From Actinomycetes bacterium (lineage in GTDB: Bacteria; Actinomycetota; Actinomycetes; Actinomycetales; Cellulomonadaceae), in NCBI GenBank assembly GCA_021793115.1, contig JAJYTJ010000044.1:1-24432 (forward strand): 24,432 bases of DNA, read 5' to 3'. Positions 1 to 7,447 of the stretch are shown in pieces; within the stretch, counting starts at the first letter, position 1; each line of letters opens with the position of its first letter. The notes under the pieces are model-generated. The model worked only from the letters and a program-made list of their open reading frames with translations, was not told the origin of the DNA and ran no database searches. The position numbers were made by a program, and so were the translations under genes.

Positions 1-7
1 AGGCGGC

Positions 8-28
8 GATGTGAAGGTTAACATCACC
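8..28. promoter_or_regulatory. Candidate operator and -10 box upstream of ytfQ
   Basis: GATGT (8-12) and ACATC (21-25) form an inverted repeat around a GTTAAC hexamer (17-22), and GTGA/TCAC flank it imperfectly. TAACAT (19-24) fits the actinobacterial TANNNT -10 pattern, which would put the start near base 31 and leave a leader of about 70 nt before ytfQ. A repressor bound here would cover the -10. The LacI-family gene at 6352 is the obvious candidate regulator, by inference. The -35 would lie outside the window, and the palindrome is imperfect. Confidence 0.35.
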
Positions 29-101
29 GCACGGACCTGGCTCAGCAGGGTTCCGGCTCAGTCCGGGCGGTGTCCGGGCTCAAAACAAGGAGGTTTTGAG
101 A

Positions 102-1097
102 ATGAGGAAGAGGCTGCTCGCTGGGCTCGCGCTGGTCGGAGCCCTCGCGTTCGCGACGACCGGATGCTCCGGCACCGCGTCCGGCACGTCCGGCACCGCC
201 GCCGCGGGCGGGGGCGGCGGCGGGAAGGTGATCACCGTCGGTTTCGCCCAGACGGGATCGGAGTCGGGCTGGCGCGCCGCGAACACGCAGTCGATGAAGG
301 ACGCGTTCTCCGAGGCCAACGGCTTCAAGCTCATCTTCAACGCCGCGGACAACAAGCAGGAGGCTCAGATCGCGGCCGTCCGCAGCTTCATCAACCAGGG
401 TGTCGACGCGATCGTCATCGCACCGATCACCGTGGACGGCTGGGACGACGTGCTCAAGGAGGCCAAGGCCGCCAAGATCCCGGTCATCCTCGAGGACCGC
501 ACCATCAACGTGTCCGACCCGAGCCTGTACGCGGCCTGGGTCGGCGACGACTTCAAGAAGGAGGGCCAGACCGCCGGCGAGTGGGCAAAGCAGACGGCGA
601 CGAGCCCGACGAACATGGTCGTGCTCGAGGGCACGACGGGCTCGGCCCCCGCGCTCGACCGCGCGACCGGCTTCGCGGCCGGCGCGGCGGGTGCGCCCAT
701 CACGACGCTCGCGTCGCAGACCGGCAACTTCACGCGCGCCGACGGCAAGACCGTGATGGAGGGCTTCCTGCAGAAGTACGGCAACAAGATCCAGATGCTG
801 TTCGCCCAGAACGACGACATGGGCCTCGGCGCGCTCGACGCGATCACCGCGGCCGGCCTGGTGCCCGGCAAGGACATCAAGATCGTGACGATCGACGCGA
901 CCCACGACGGCCTGCAGGCCCTCGCCGACGGGAAGTTCAACTACGTCGTCGAGTGCAACCCGCTGCTCGGCCCACAGGTGGCCGACCTGGTCAAGAAGGT
1001 CGTCGCCGGCCAGTCGGTCCCGAAGACCCAGGTGGCCAAGGACGAGTCCTTCACGCAGGAGCAGGCGAAGACGGCCCTGCCCAGCCGGAAGTACTGA
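102..1097 (+). CDS. ytfQ: Sugar ABC transporter substrate-binding lipoprotein, YtfQ family
   Basis: This is the extracytoplasmic binding component of a CUT2-type sugar importer, 331 aa. The start is ATG 102, behind an AAGGAGG ribosome site at 87-93; an upstream in-frame TTG at 96 is poorer. The N-terminus is a lipoprotein signal (basic MRKR, hydrophobic stretch, TTGC with the acylated Cys at residue 22), followed by a Gly/Ser/Thr/Ala linker. The mature part begins with ITVGFAQTGSESGWR, which matches the start of mature E. coli YtfQ, the galactofuranose binding protein. The later VDAIVIAPITVDGW and FAQNDDMGLGALDAI segments also match that family. Gene order ytfQ-ytfR-ytfT-yjfF is the same as in E. 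coli. A galactofuranose-type ligand is inferred; bifidobacterial relatives bind fructose, so the sugar is not settled. Confidence 0.93.
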   Translation: MRKRLLAGLALVGALAFATTGCSGTASGTSGTAAAGGGGGGKVITVGFAQTGSESGWRAANTQSMKDAFSEANGFKLIFNAADNKQEAQIAAVRSFINQGVDAIVIAPITVDGWDDVLKEAKAAKIPVILEDRTINVSDPSLYAAWVGDDFKKEGQTAGEWAKQTATSPTNMVVLEGTTGSAPALDRATGFAAGAAGAPITTLASQTGNFTRADGKTVMEGFLQKYGNKIQMLFAQNDDMGLGALDAITAAGLVPGKDIKIVTIDATHDGLQALADGKFNYVVECNPLLGPQVADLVKKVVAGQSVPKTQVAKDESFTQEQAKTALPSRKY

Positions 1098-1118
1098 CCC
1101 ACCCGGCCCTGCTGTCGC

Positions 1119-1151
1119 GGGCGGGGGTCAGGCTCGCGCCGGCCCCCGCCC
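1119..1151 (+). promoter_or_regulatory. Stem-loop between ytfQ and ytfR
   Basis: GGGCGGGGG (1119-1127) and CCCCCGCCC (1143-1151) form a perfect 9-bp stem with a 15-nt loop, inside the 80-nt gap after ytfQ. No T tract follows. In ABC operons such hairpins behind the binding-protein gene commonly raise its expression over the membrane genes, by mRNA stabilisation or partial termination. That role is inferred here; the stem itself is plain in the sequence. Confidence 0.6.
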
Positions 1152-1177
1152 CCGGTCCCACCGCGAAGGAAGCACCG

Positions 1178-2719
1178 ATGGTCCTCAGCGACGAGGAAGC
1201 GACGAGCGATGCGCTCGTCGCGATGCGTGGCATCACGATCCAGTTCCCGGGGGTGAAGGCCCTCGACGACGTCGACCTGTTCCTGCGGGGTGGCGAGGTC
1301 CACGCGCTCATGGGCGAGAACGGTGCCGGGAAGTCGACGCTCATCAAGGCGCTCACGGGTGAGTACGAGGTCGACGCCGGCAGCATCGCGGTGGCCGGCG
1401 AGCCGCGCGTGTTCCACGGCACCGCGGACGCGCAGACGGCGGGCGTCTCGACCGTCTACCAAGAGGTCAACCTCTGCGCGAACCTCTCGGTCGGCGAGAA
1501 CGTCATGCTCGGCCACGAGCTGCGACGCGCCGGCCGCATCGACTGGCGCGCGACCCATCGGGCGGCCGCGGAGCACCTCGAGGGCCTCGGCCTCGGCCTC
1601 GACACCCGCACGGCCCTGGCGAGCCACTCGATCGCGGTTCAGCAGCTCGTCGCGATCAGCCGCGCGATGGTGACCGACGCGAAGGTCCTCGTCCTCGACG
1701 AGCCCACGTCGAGCCTGGACCGCGGCGAGGTCCAACAGCTCTTCAGCGTCATGCGCGACCTGCGGTCCCGCGGCGTCGCGATCCTCTTCGTCACGCACTT
1801 CCTCGACCAGGTGTTCGAGATCGCGGACCGGTGCACGGTCCTGCGCAACGGCCGGCTCGTCGGCGAGTACCCGGTGGACGAGCTGTCCCCGGGCGCGCTC
1901 GTGTCGCTCATGCTGGGCCGCGAGCTCGAGGACCTCGCCGCGCTCTCGAGCGCGTCGGGCCGGCCCGTGGACCGGTCCGGGACGCCCGTCGTCCGCGCGA
2001 CGGCGACGGGGCGCAGAGGCGTCATCGAGCCCACGGACGTCGCGGTCTACCCCGGTGAGGTGGTGGGCATCGCGGGGCTCCTCGGTTCGGGTCGCACCGA
2101 GCTCGCCCGGGTGCTCGCCGGCGCCGACCGCGCGGACTCCGGACAGATAGAGGTGGCGGGCGACGTGGTGCGGCTCACGAGCCCACGCCACGGGATCGAC
2201 CGCGGCATCGCCTACTCGCCCGAGGACCGCCGCGCGGAGGGCATCCTCGGCGACCTGACCGTCGCCGAGAACATCGTGCTTGGCATCCAGGCGCGGCGGG
2301 GATGGCGCAAGCTCCGCAAGGCCGAGCAGGATGCGCTCGTGTCCGAGTACATCGCGGCCCTCGGCATCCGCCCCGCGAGCCCGAACGTGCTCATCCGCAA
2401 CCTCTCGGGCGGCAACCAGCAGAAGGTGCTGCTCGCGCGGTGGCTTGCCACCGCGCCCGCGCTGCTCATCCTCGACGAGCCCACGCGCGGCATCGACGTC
2501 GGCGCGAAGGCCGACATCCAGAGCAAGGTGGCCGAGCTCTCCGAGCGAGGGCTGTCGGTCGTCTTCATCTCCTCGGAGCTCGAGGAGGTGCTGCGGCTCT
2601 CGCAGCGGATCGTCGTGATGCGCGACCGCCGCAAGATCGGCGAGCTGTCCTCCCACGAGACCGACGTGGACGGACTGATCGACTTCATCGCCCACGAGGG
2701 CCGGGAGGGAGTGGCGTGA
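1178..2719 (+). CDS. ytfR: Sugar ABC transporter ATPase (double NBD), YtfR family
   Basis: This is the cytoplasmic ATPase that powers the importer, 513 aa, with two fused nucleotide-binding domains as in CUT2 systems. The start is ATG 1178 behind GAAGGAAG (1165-1172). NBD1 has Walker A GENGAGKST (residues 46-54), a degenerate signature (SIAVQQLVAISRA) and Walker B KVLVLDEPT. NBD2 has the usual degenerate Walker A (GLLGSGRTEL), a good signature (LSGGNQQKV) and LLILDEPTRGID. These features match E. coli YtfR closely, including its non-canonical first signature. The stop overlaps the next start by 4 nt (GTGA, 2716-2719), so it is probably translationally coupled to the permease. Confidence 0.94.
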   Translation: MVLSDEEATSDALVAMRGITIQFPGVKALDDVDLFLRGGEVHALMGENGAGKSTLIKALTGEYEVDAGSIAVAGEPRVFHGTADAQTAGVSTVYQEVNLCANLSVGENVMLGHELRRAGRIDWRATHRAAAEHLEGLGLGLDTRTALASHSIAVQQLVAISRAMVTDAKVLVLDEPTSSLDRGEVQQLFSVMRDLRSRGVAILFVTHFLDQVFEIADRCTVLRNGRLVGEYPVDELSPGALVSLMLGRELEDLAALSSASGRPVDRSGTPVVRATATGRRGVIEPTDVAVYPGEVVGIAGLLGSGRTELARVLAGADRADSGQIEVAGDVVRLTSPRHGIDRGIAYSPEDRRAEGILGDLTVAENIVLGIQARRGWRKLRKAEQDALVSEYIAALGIRPASPNVLIRNLSGGNQQKVLLARWLATAPALLILDEPTRGIDVGAKADIQSKVAELSERGLSVVFISSELEEVLRLSQRIVVMRDRRKIGELSSHETDVDGLIDFIAHEGREGVA

Positions 2720-3760
2720 ACGCCATCGTCAAGCACCGGCTCTTCTGGCCCCTGGTGGTGCTGCTCGCCCTCATCCTGGTCAACACGCTGTCCCGGCCGA
2801 CGTTCGTCCGCATCACCGTGCAGGACGGCCGGCTCTACGGCTCCCTCGTCGACATCCTGCGCAACAGCGCACCGCTGATGCTCGTGGCGCTCGGGATGAC
2901 CCTCGTCATCGCGACCCGCGGTATCGACCTCTCGGTCGGCGCGGTGATGGCGGTCTCGGGCGCGGTCGCCCTCCAGATCATCCAGGACTCGGGCGACCCC
3001 GCGAACCCGGGCGTGCTGGCGGTGGCGATCGGCACCGCCACGCTCGCGGGCCTGGTCTGCGGGCTGTGGAACGGGTTCCTCGTCTCGGTGCTCGGCATCC
3101 AGCCGATCATCGCGACCCTCGTGCTCATGCTCGCCGGCCGGGGGATCGCGCTGCTCATCACGGGTGGATTCATCACGACGATCAACAGCGACCCCTACAA
3201 GTTCATGGCGCAGGGCTACGTCCTGGGGTTGCCCTTCGCGTTCTACGTCTCCCTGGCGGCGATCGCGGTCGTGGCCCTCGTCGAGCGCCGCACGGCACTC
3301 GGGGTGCTCACCGAGGCCGTCGGGATCAACCCCGCAGCGAGCCGGCTCGCCGGCGTGCGGGCGCGAAGCATCATCTGGGGCGCCTACGCGGCCAGCGGGC
3401 TGCTCGCGGGATTCGCCGGCCTCCTCTACAGCTCCAACATCATGGCGGCGGACGCGAACGCCGCCGGCCTCTACATCGAGCTCGACGCGATCCTCGCCGT
3501 GGTCCTCGGCGGCACGTCGCTGGCCGGGGGCACGTTCAGCATCGCCGGCACGGTCGTCGGGGGTCTTCACCATCCAGACCCTCAAGTCGACCATCACGTT
3601 CCTCGGGGTGCCGCCCGCCGTCACGCCCGTGTTCATGGCCGCGGTCGTCGTGATGGTCGTCCTCATCCAGTCGCACCGGCTCCGGCGATGGGTCGGCCGG
3701 CTCGGAGGACGGTTGCGCGCCACGGCTCCTCGCTCCGCCGACGGAACGGAGGTCGCGTGA
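2716..3760 (+). pseudogene. ytfT: Sugar ABC transporter permease YtfT, frameshifted
   Basis: This is the first CUT2 permease. It starts at GTG 2716, overlapping the ytfR stop, with a GGGAGGGA ribosome site just upstream. The permease motif GIDLSVGA is at residues 69-76 and several membrane segments follow. Homology stops after about residue 282, at a run of five G (3559-3563), and resumes in the +1 frame with FTIQTLKSTITFLGVPP and a last membrane segment, ending at TGA 3758-3760. Removing one G gives a gapless 347-aa protein of normal family length. As written, the original frame has no stop and runs on into yjfF, replacing the C-terminus with about 65 Arg/His-rich residues. A homopolymer sequencing error is the first explanation; a real mutation is possible. 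Confidence 0.85.
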
Positions 3761-4782
3761 TGACCACCCAGACGGTGTCCCCGAACGAGGTGCGCACCGT
3801 GGCCGGGCCGCACCGGTTCATGGCACGGCACGCCTCGTGGATCCCGGTGTTCGCCGCCATCGCGATCCTCGTCGCCATGGTCGTCGGCGCGCAGCTCTAC
3901 TTTGGCCGCTTCCTCACGCCGCGGCTGGTGTCGTCGATCCTGCTCGACAACTCCTACCTGCTGATCCTGGCCGTCGGCATGACGTTCGTGATCCTGACCG
4001 GCGGGATCGACCTGTCGGTCGGGGCCGTGATGTCGTTCACCGGGATGATGGGCGCGAGCCTGCTGCGGCAGGGGCTGCCGTCGTCGGTCGTCGCGCCCAC
4101 CATGCTCGCGAGCGGCGCCGCGATCGGGCTGGGCATCGGGGTGCTCGTCCACTACTTCGACGTGCAGCCGTTCATCGCGTCGCTGGCGGGGATGTTCCTG
4201 GCCCGCGGGCTCGGCTTCGTCGTGAGCCTGAACTCGATCAAGGTCACCGACCCCGCGATCCTGTGGCTGCAGGGCACGCGGATCCAGGCCGCCCCAGGGA
4301 GCTGGTACCTCACGCCCACCGGCATCCTGGCGCTGCTGGTGGTCCTGGTGGGGGCCGGGCTGCTCGCGTACACGCGGTTCGGCCGCACCGTCTACGCGGT
4401 GGGCGGCAACGAGCAGTCCGCGCGGCTCATGGGCCTGCCCGTCGCCCGGACCAAGCTCCTCGCCTACGTCGTCAGCGGCACGTGCGCGGGGCTCGCCGGC
4501 GTCGTCTTCACGGCCTACACCGGCGCGGCCTACCCGCTCAACGGCATCGGCACCGAGCTGGACACCATCGCGGCCGTCGTGATCGGCGGCACGCTGCTGA
4601 CGGGCGGCAGCGGGTTCGTCGTGGGCTCGATGATCGGCGTGTTCGTCTACGGGATGATCAAGACGATCATCAACTTCCTCGGCGTCGACCAGTCCTGGAC
4701 GCGCATCACGATCGGGGCACTCCTCCTCGTCTTTGTCGTCGTCCAGCGCCTGATCGTCGCCCGGTCGGCCCGGCCCCGCTAG
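3760..4782 (+). CDS. yjfF: Sugar ABC transporter permease, YjfF family
   Basis: This is the second integral-membrane subunit of the importer, 340 aa. It starts at ATG 3760 (the ATG overlaps the ytfT stop as TGATG) with GGAGG at 3748-3752. GIDLSVGA is at residues 82-89, preceded by AVGMTFVILTG as in E. coli YjfF. The C-terminal half has TRFGRTVYAVGGNEQSARLMGLP and LDTIAAVVIGGTLLTGG, both conserved in CUT2 permeases. Two different permeases next to each other indicate a heterodimeric channel, the YtfT/YjfF arrangement. If the upstream frameshift is real, this protein could also appear as the C-terminal half of a 688-codon fusion. Confidence 0.93.
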   Translation: MTTQTVSPNEVRTVAGPHRFMARHASWIPVFAAIAILVAMVVGAQLYFGRFLTPRLVSSILLDNSYLLILAVGMTFVILTGGIDLSVGAVMSFTGMMGASLLRQGLPSSVVAPTMLASGAAIGLGIGVLVHYFDVQPFIASLAGMFLARGLGFVVSLNSIKVTDPAILWLQGTRIQAAPGSWYLTPTGILALLVVLVGAGLLAYTRFGRTVYAVGGNEQSARLMGLPVARTKLLAYVVSGTCAGLAGVVFTAYTGAAYPLNGIGTELDTIAAVVIGGTLLTGGSGFVVGSMIGVFVYGMIKTIINFLGVDQSWTRITIGALLLVFVVVQRLIVARSARPR

Positions 4783-4822
4783 ACCCGTCCGTGGCCGGCC
4801 GGGACGCCGCGCCGCCCGCGGC

Positions 4823-6355
4823 ATGATGAGCACCATGGACGACGCGCTGCCGCTGGTGCAGGTCACCGGCGCCACCGTGCGTTTCCGCTCGGACACTGCG
4901 CTCGACGGCGTCGACTTCCGCATGTTCCCCGGCGAGGTCCACTCGCTCATGGGCGAGAACGGCGCCGGCAAGTCGACGCTCATCAAAGCCCTCACCGGCG
5001 CGCTGCCGCTCGACGCCGGGGTCATCCGCATCGCGGGTGAGGCCGTGCAGTTCGCCACACCACGCGACGCGCAGCGGGCCGGGATCAGCACGGTGTACCA
5101 GGAGATCGACCTCCTGCCCAACCTCACCGTGGCGGAGAACATCGCGCTCGGGCGCGAACCGCGCCGCCGGCTCGGCTCGATCGACTGGCCTGCGACGCGC
5201 CGGCTCGCGCGCGAGGCGCTGGGGACCCTCGGCCTGGACATCGATCCCGCCTCGATGCTGGGGGCGCACCCCCTTGCCGTGCAGCAGCTCGTCGCGATCG
5301 CGCGCGCCATCTCGACGGACGTCAAGGTGCTCGTGCTCGACGAGCCGACCTCGAGCCTCGACCTCGACGAGGTCGCGGAGCTGTTCCGCATCATCCGCGA
5401 GCTCAAGGCGCGCGGCGTCGCGATCCTCTTCGTCTCGCACTTCCTCGACCAGGTGTACGAGATCTGCGACCGCATCACCGTGCTGCGCAACGGGCGGCTC
5501 GTCGGCGAGTACCTGACCACCGAGCTGCTGCGCATCGACCTCGTGCAGAAGATGCTCGGCCGCGCGGCCGGCGCGCTCGCGGAACGGCAGCGGGGCGACG
5601 GGCTGGGCGACGACCCTTCCGTCGCGCTCAGCGCCCGCGGCGTCACGGTCCTGCCGGGCATCGCCGGCGCCGACGTCGACCTGGTCCAGGGGGAGGTGCT
5701 CGGCGTCGCCGGGTTGCTGGGGTCCGGGCGGTCGGAGCTGGCCCGCGCCCTCACCGGGGTGGATCGGCTCGAGGCGGGCATCATCCGCATCGACGGCCGG
5801 GTCACGCGCCTGTCGAGCCCCCGCCGGGCGTTGTCGCTCGGCGTCGTGTACTCGTCGGAGAACCGGCGCACGGAGGGGCTCATCGGCGAGCTGAGCGTGC
5901 TCGACAACATCACGCTCGCGCTCCAGGCCCAGCGCGGGGTGGTGCGACGGATCCGGTCGGCGCGCCAGCGGGAGCTCGCCGCGAGCTGGGTCGAGGCGCT
6001 CGACATCCGGCCGCCCGACCTCGACCGGCCGGTCGGCAGCCTCTCGGGAGGCAACCAGCAGAAGGTGCTGCTCGCACGGCTGCTCGCGCTGTCGCCCCGC
6101 GTCATCGTGCTCGACGAGCCGACGCGCGGCATCGACGTCGGCTCGAAGGTCGAGATCCAGAACCTCGTCGGAGAGCTCGCCGACAACGGGCTGTCCGTGG
6201 TGTTCATCTCGGCGGAGCTCGAGGAGGTGCTGCGCGTCGGCACGCGGGTGGCGATCCTGCAGAACGGCCGCATCGTCGACGTCGTGCCGTCGGACGGCCT
6301 CACGCCGGACTCGCTCCTGGCCCTGGTGGCCCGGCCGGACGAGGACGAGCCGTGA
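4823..6355 (+). CDS. Second YtfR-like sugar ABC ATPase (double NBD)
   Basis: This 510-aa protein closely resembles the ATPase at 1178-2719, with the same duplicated domain plan. NBD1 has Walker A GENGAGKST (44-52), a degenerate LAVQQLVAIARA signature and VLVLDEPTSSLD. NBD2 has GLLGSGRSEL, LSGGNQQKV and VIVLDEPTRGID. It lies 40 nt after yjfF with no clear ribosome site. In-frame ATGs at 4823, 4826 and 4835 are all possible, and the last gives MDDALPLVQV. It has no binding protein or permease of its own, so it may be an alternative energiser of the same permease pair or a recent paralogue. The stop overlaps the LacI-family start by 4 nt. Confidence 0.9.
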   Translation: MMSTMDDALPLVQVTGATVRFRSDTALDGVDFRMFPGEVHSLMGENGAGKSTLIKALTGALPLDAGVIRIAGEAVQFATPRDAQRAGISTVYQEIDLLPNLTVAENIALGREPRRRLGSIDWPATRRLAREALGTLGLDIDPASMLGAHPLAVQQLVAIARAISTDVKVLVLDEPTSSLDLDEVAELFRIIRELKARGVAILFVSHFLDQVYEICDRITVLRNGRLVGEYLTTELLRIDLVQKMLGRAAGALAERQRGDGLGDDPSVALSARGVTVLPGIAGADVDLVQGEVLGVAGLLGSGRSELARALTGVDRLEAGIIRIDGRVTRLSSPRRALSLGVVYSSENRRTEGLIGELSVLDNITLALQAQRGVVRRIRSARQRELAASWVEALDIRPPDLDRPVGSLSGGNQQKVLLARLLALSPRVIVLDEPTRGIDVGSKVEIQNLVGELADNGLSVVFISAELEEVLRVGTRVAILQNGRIVDVVPSDGLTPDSLLALVARPDEDEP

Positions 6356-7365
6356 GCGGGGACGGCGGGCGCACCGCCAACATCCTCGACGTGGCGCGGC
6401 TTGCGGGCGTGTCGCACCAGACGGTGTCGCGCGTGCTCAACGACCTGCCCAACGTGCGGCCCGCCACACGGGCGCGCGTCGAGCAGGCGATCGCGCAGCT
6501 GCGCTACAGCCCGTCGCCGGCGGCCCGTGCGCTCGTGACGCGCCGCACCCGCACGATCGGCCTGGTGACCCCGGTCGCCGCGGACTTCGGCCCGACTTCC
6601 ATCGCGATGCACTTCAACGTCGCGGCCCGCGCCGCGCGCTACAACGTCGAGACCGTGAGCTCGCTCGAGTCCGAGCCGGCCGACGTCCGGGCGATCGTCG
6701 AAGGGCTGCTGCGGCAGCGGGTGGACGCGATCGTGCTGGTCGTGGTCGACGTCGACGTCCTCGAGCTCGTCCGCGCGCTCGACCTCAGCGTGCCGGTGGT
6801 CGCGGCGGCCTCCGCCGCGCGGCGCAGCCCGCTCTTCGTGTCCATCGACCAGTACCGGGGCGCGCGGGCGGCAGTGCGACACCTGGCCGAGCTGGGCCAC
6901 GAGCGCATCGTGCACCTCGCCGGGCCGCAGGGGGCGGCCGACGCGATCGAGCGCGTGCGGGGTTGGCGGGACGAGCTGGCGGAGCGCCGGCTGGAGGTCG
7001 TCGAACCGCTGCACGGCGACTGGTCGGCGGCCAGCGGCTACCGGCTCGGCTCACAGCTGGACGTCGGTCCCGGATCGGCCGTGTTCGTCGCCAACGACCA
7101 CATGGCCATCGGGGTGCTGTCGGCCCTGGGGGAGCGCGGCCTGCGCGTCCCCGAGGACGTGAGCGTGGTCGGGTTCGACGACGTGCCCGAGTCCGGCTAC
7201 CTCTGCCCCCCGCTCACCACGGTGCGCCAGGACTTCGCGGCGCTCGGCGAGCTGATGATGCAGAAGGTGCTGGTCGCGGTCGAGGAGCCCGACAACGTCA
7301 CGGTCGACACGCCCTTGCCGACCCGCCTCGTCGTCCGGCAGTCGACCCGCGCCGCGCGGCCCTGA
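6352..7365 (+). CDS. LacI-family transcriptional regulator
   Basis: This 337-aa protein starts at GTG 6352, overlapping the preceding stop (GTGA). The N-terminal helix-turn-helix is typical of LacI (NILDVARLAGVSHQTVSRVLN, about residues 10-30), with the hinge ending near SPAARALVTRR. A periplasmic-binding-protein-like sensor domain follows, with ELGHERIVHLAGP and PEDVSVVGFDDVPESGY as in sugar-responsive members. It sits between the importer genes and the GH1 glycosidase, so it probably controls both in response to the imported sugar or a breakdown product. Candidate operators are the palindrome at 7403-7426 and the weaker one at 8-28. The effector cannot be read from the sequence. Confidence 0.93.
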   Translation: MSGDGGRTANILDVARLAGVSHQTVSRVLNDLPNVRPATRARVEQAIAQLRYSPSPAARALVTRRTRTIGLVTPVAADFGPTSIAMHFNVAARAARYNVETVSSLESEPADVRAIVEGLLRQRVDAIVLVVVDVDVLELVRALDLSVPVVAAASAARRSPLFVSIDQYRGARAAVRHLAELGHERIVHLAGPQGAADAIERVRGWRDELAERRLEVVEPLHGDWSAASGYRLGSQLDVGPGSAVFVANDHMAIGVLSALGERGLRVPEDVSVVGFDDVPESGYLCPPLTTVRQDFAALGELMMQKVLVAVEEPDNVTVDTPLPTRLVVRQSTRAARP

Positions 7366-7392
7366 TCCCTGGCTCGCCGGCGGCCGCCGCCC

Positions 7393-7426
7393 TACGCTCA
7401 CCTCGACCGTCAACGGTGACGGTCGA
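7393..7426 (+). promoter_or_regulatory. Promoter -10 and overlapping operator of the GH1 gene
   Basis: TCGACCGTCA (7403-7412) and TGACGGTCGA (7417-7426) form a perfect 10-bp inverted repeat around ACGG. TACGCT (7393-7398) fits the TANNNT -10 pattern and would place transcription start near 7405, inside the left arm. TGGCTC (7370-7375), 17 nt upstream, is a weak -35 candidate. The site ends 21 nt before the GTG start, just before the ribosome site. This is a classic repressor position, and the adjacent LacI-family gene is the likely regulator. Confidence 0.6.
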
Positions 7427-7447
7427 CGAGTGACAGGAGCTGAGCCC

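Noticed and set aside
11..2719. A single 902-codon frame covering ytfQ and ytfR
   Set aside because: It reads ytfQ in the wrong frame, giving Arg/His-rich sequence; the real ATPase starts at ATG 1178 behind a ribosome site.
2302..4782. A natural YtfT-YjfF fusion gene
   Set aside because: The linker is out-of-frame sequence, while the true ytfT end is intact one frame over; treated as a frameshift, with the fusion noted as a consequence.
2212..7014. A 1600-codon open frame on the minus strand
   Set aside because: It is a shadow of the strongly GC-biased plus-strand transporter genes and has low-complexity composition with no recognisable domain.
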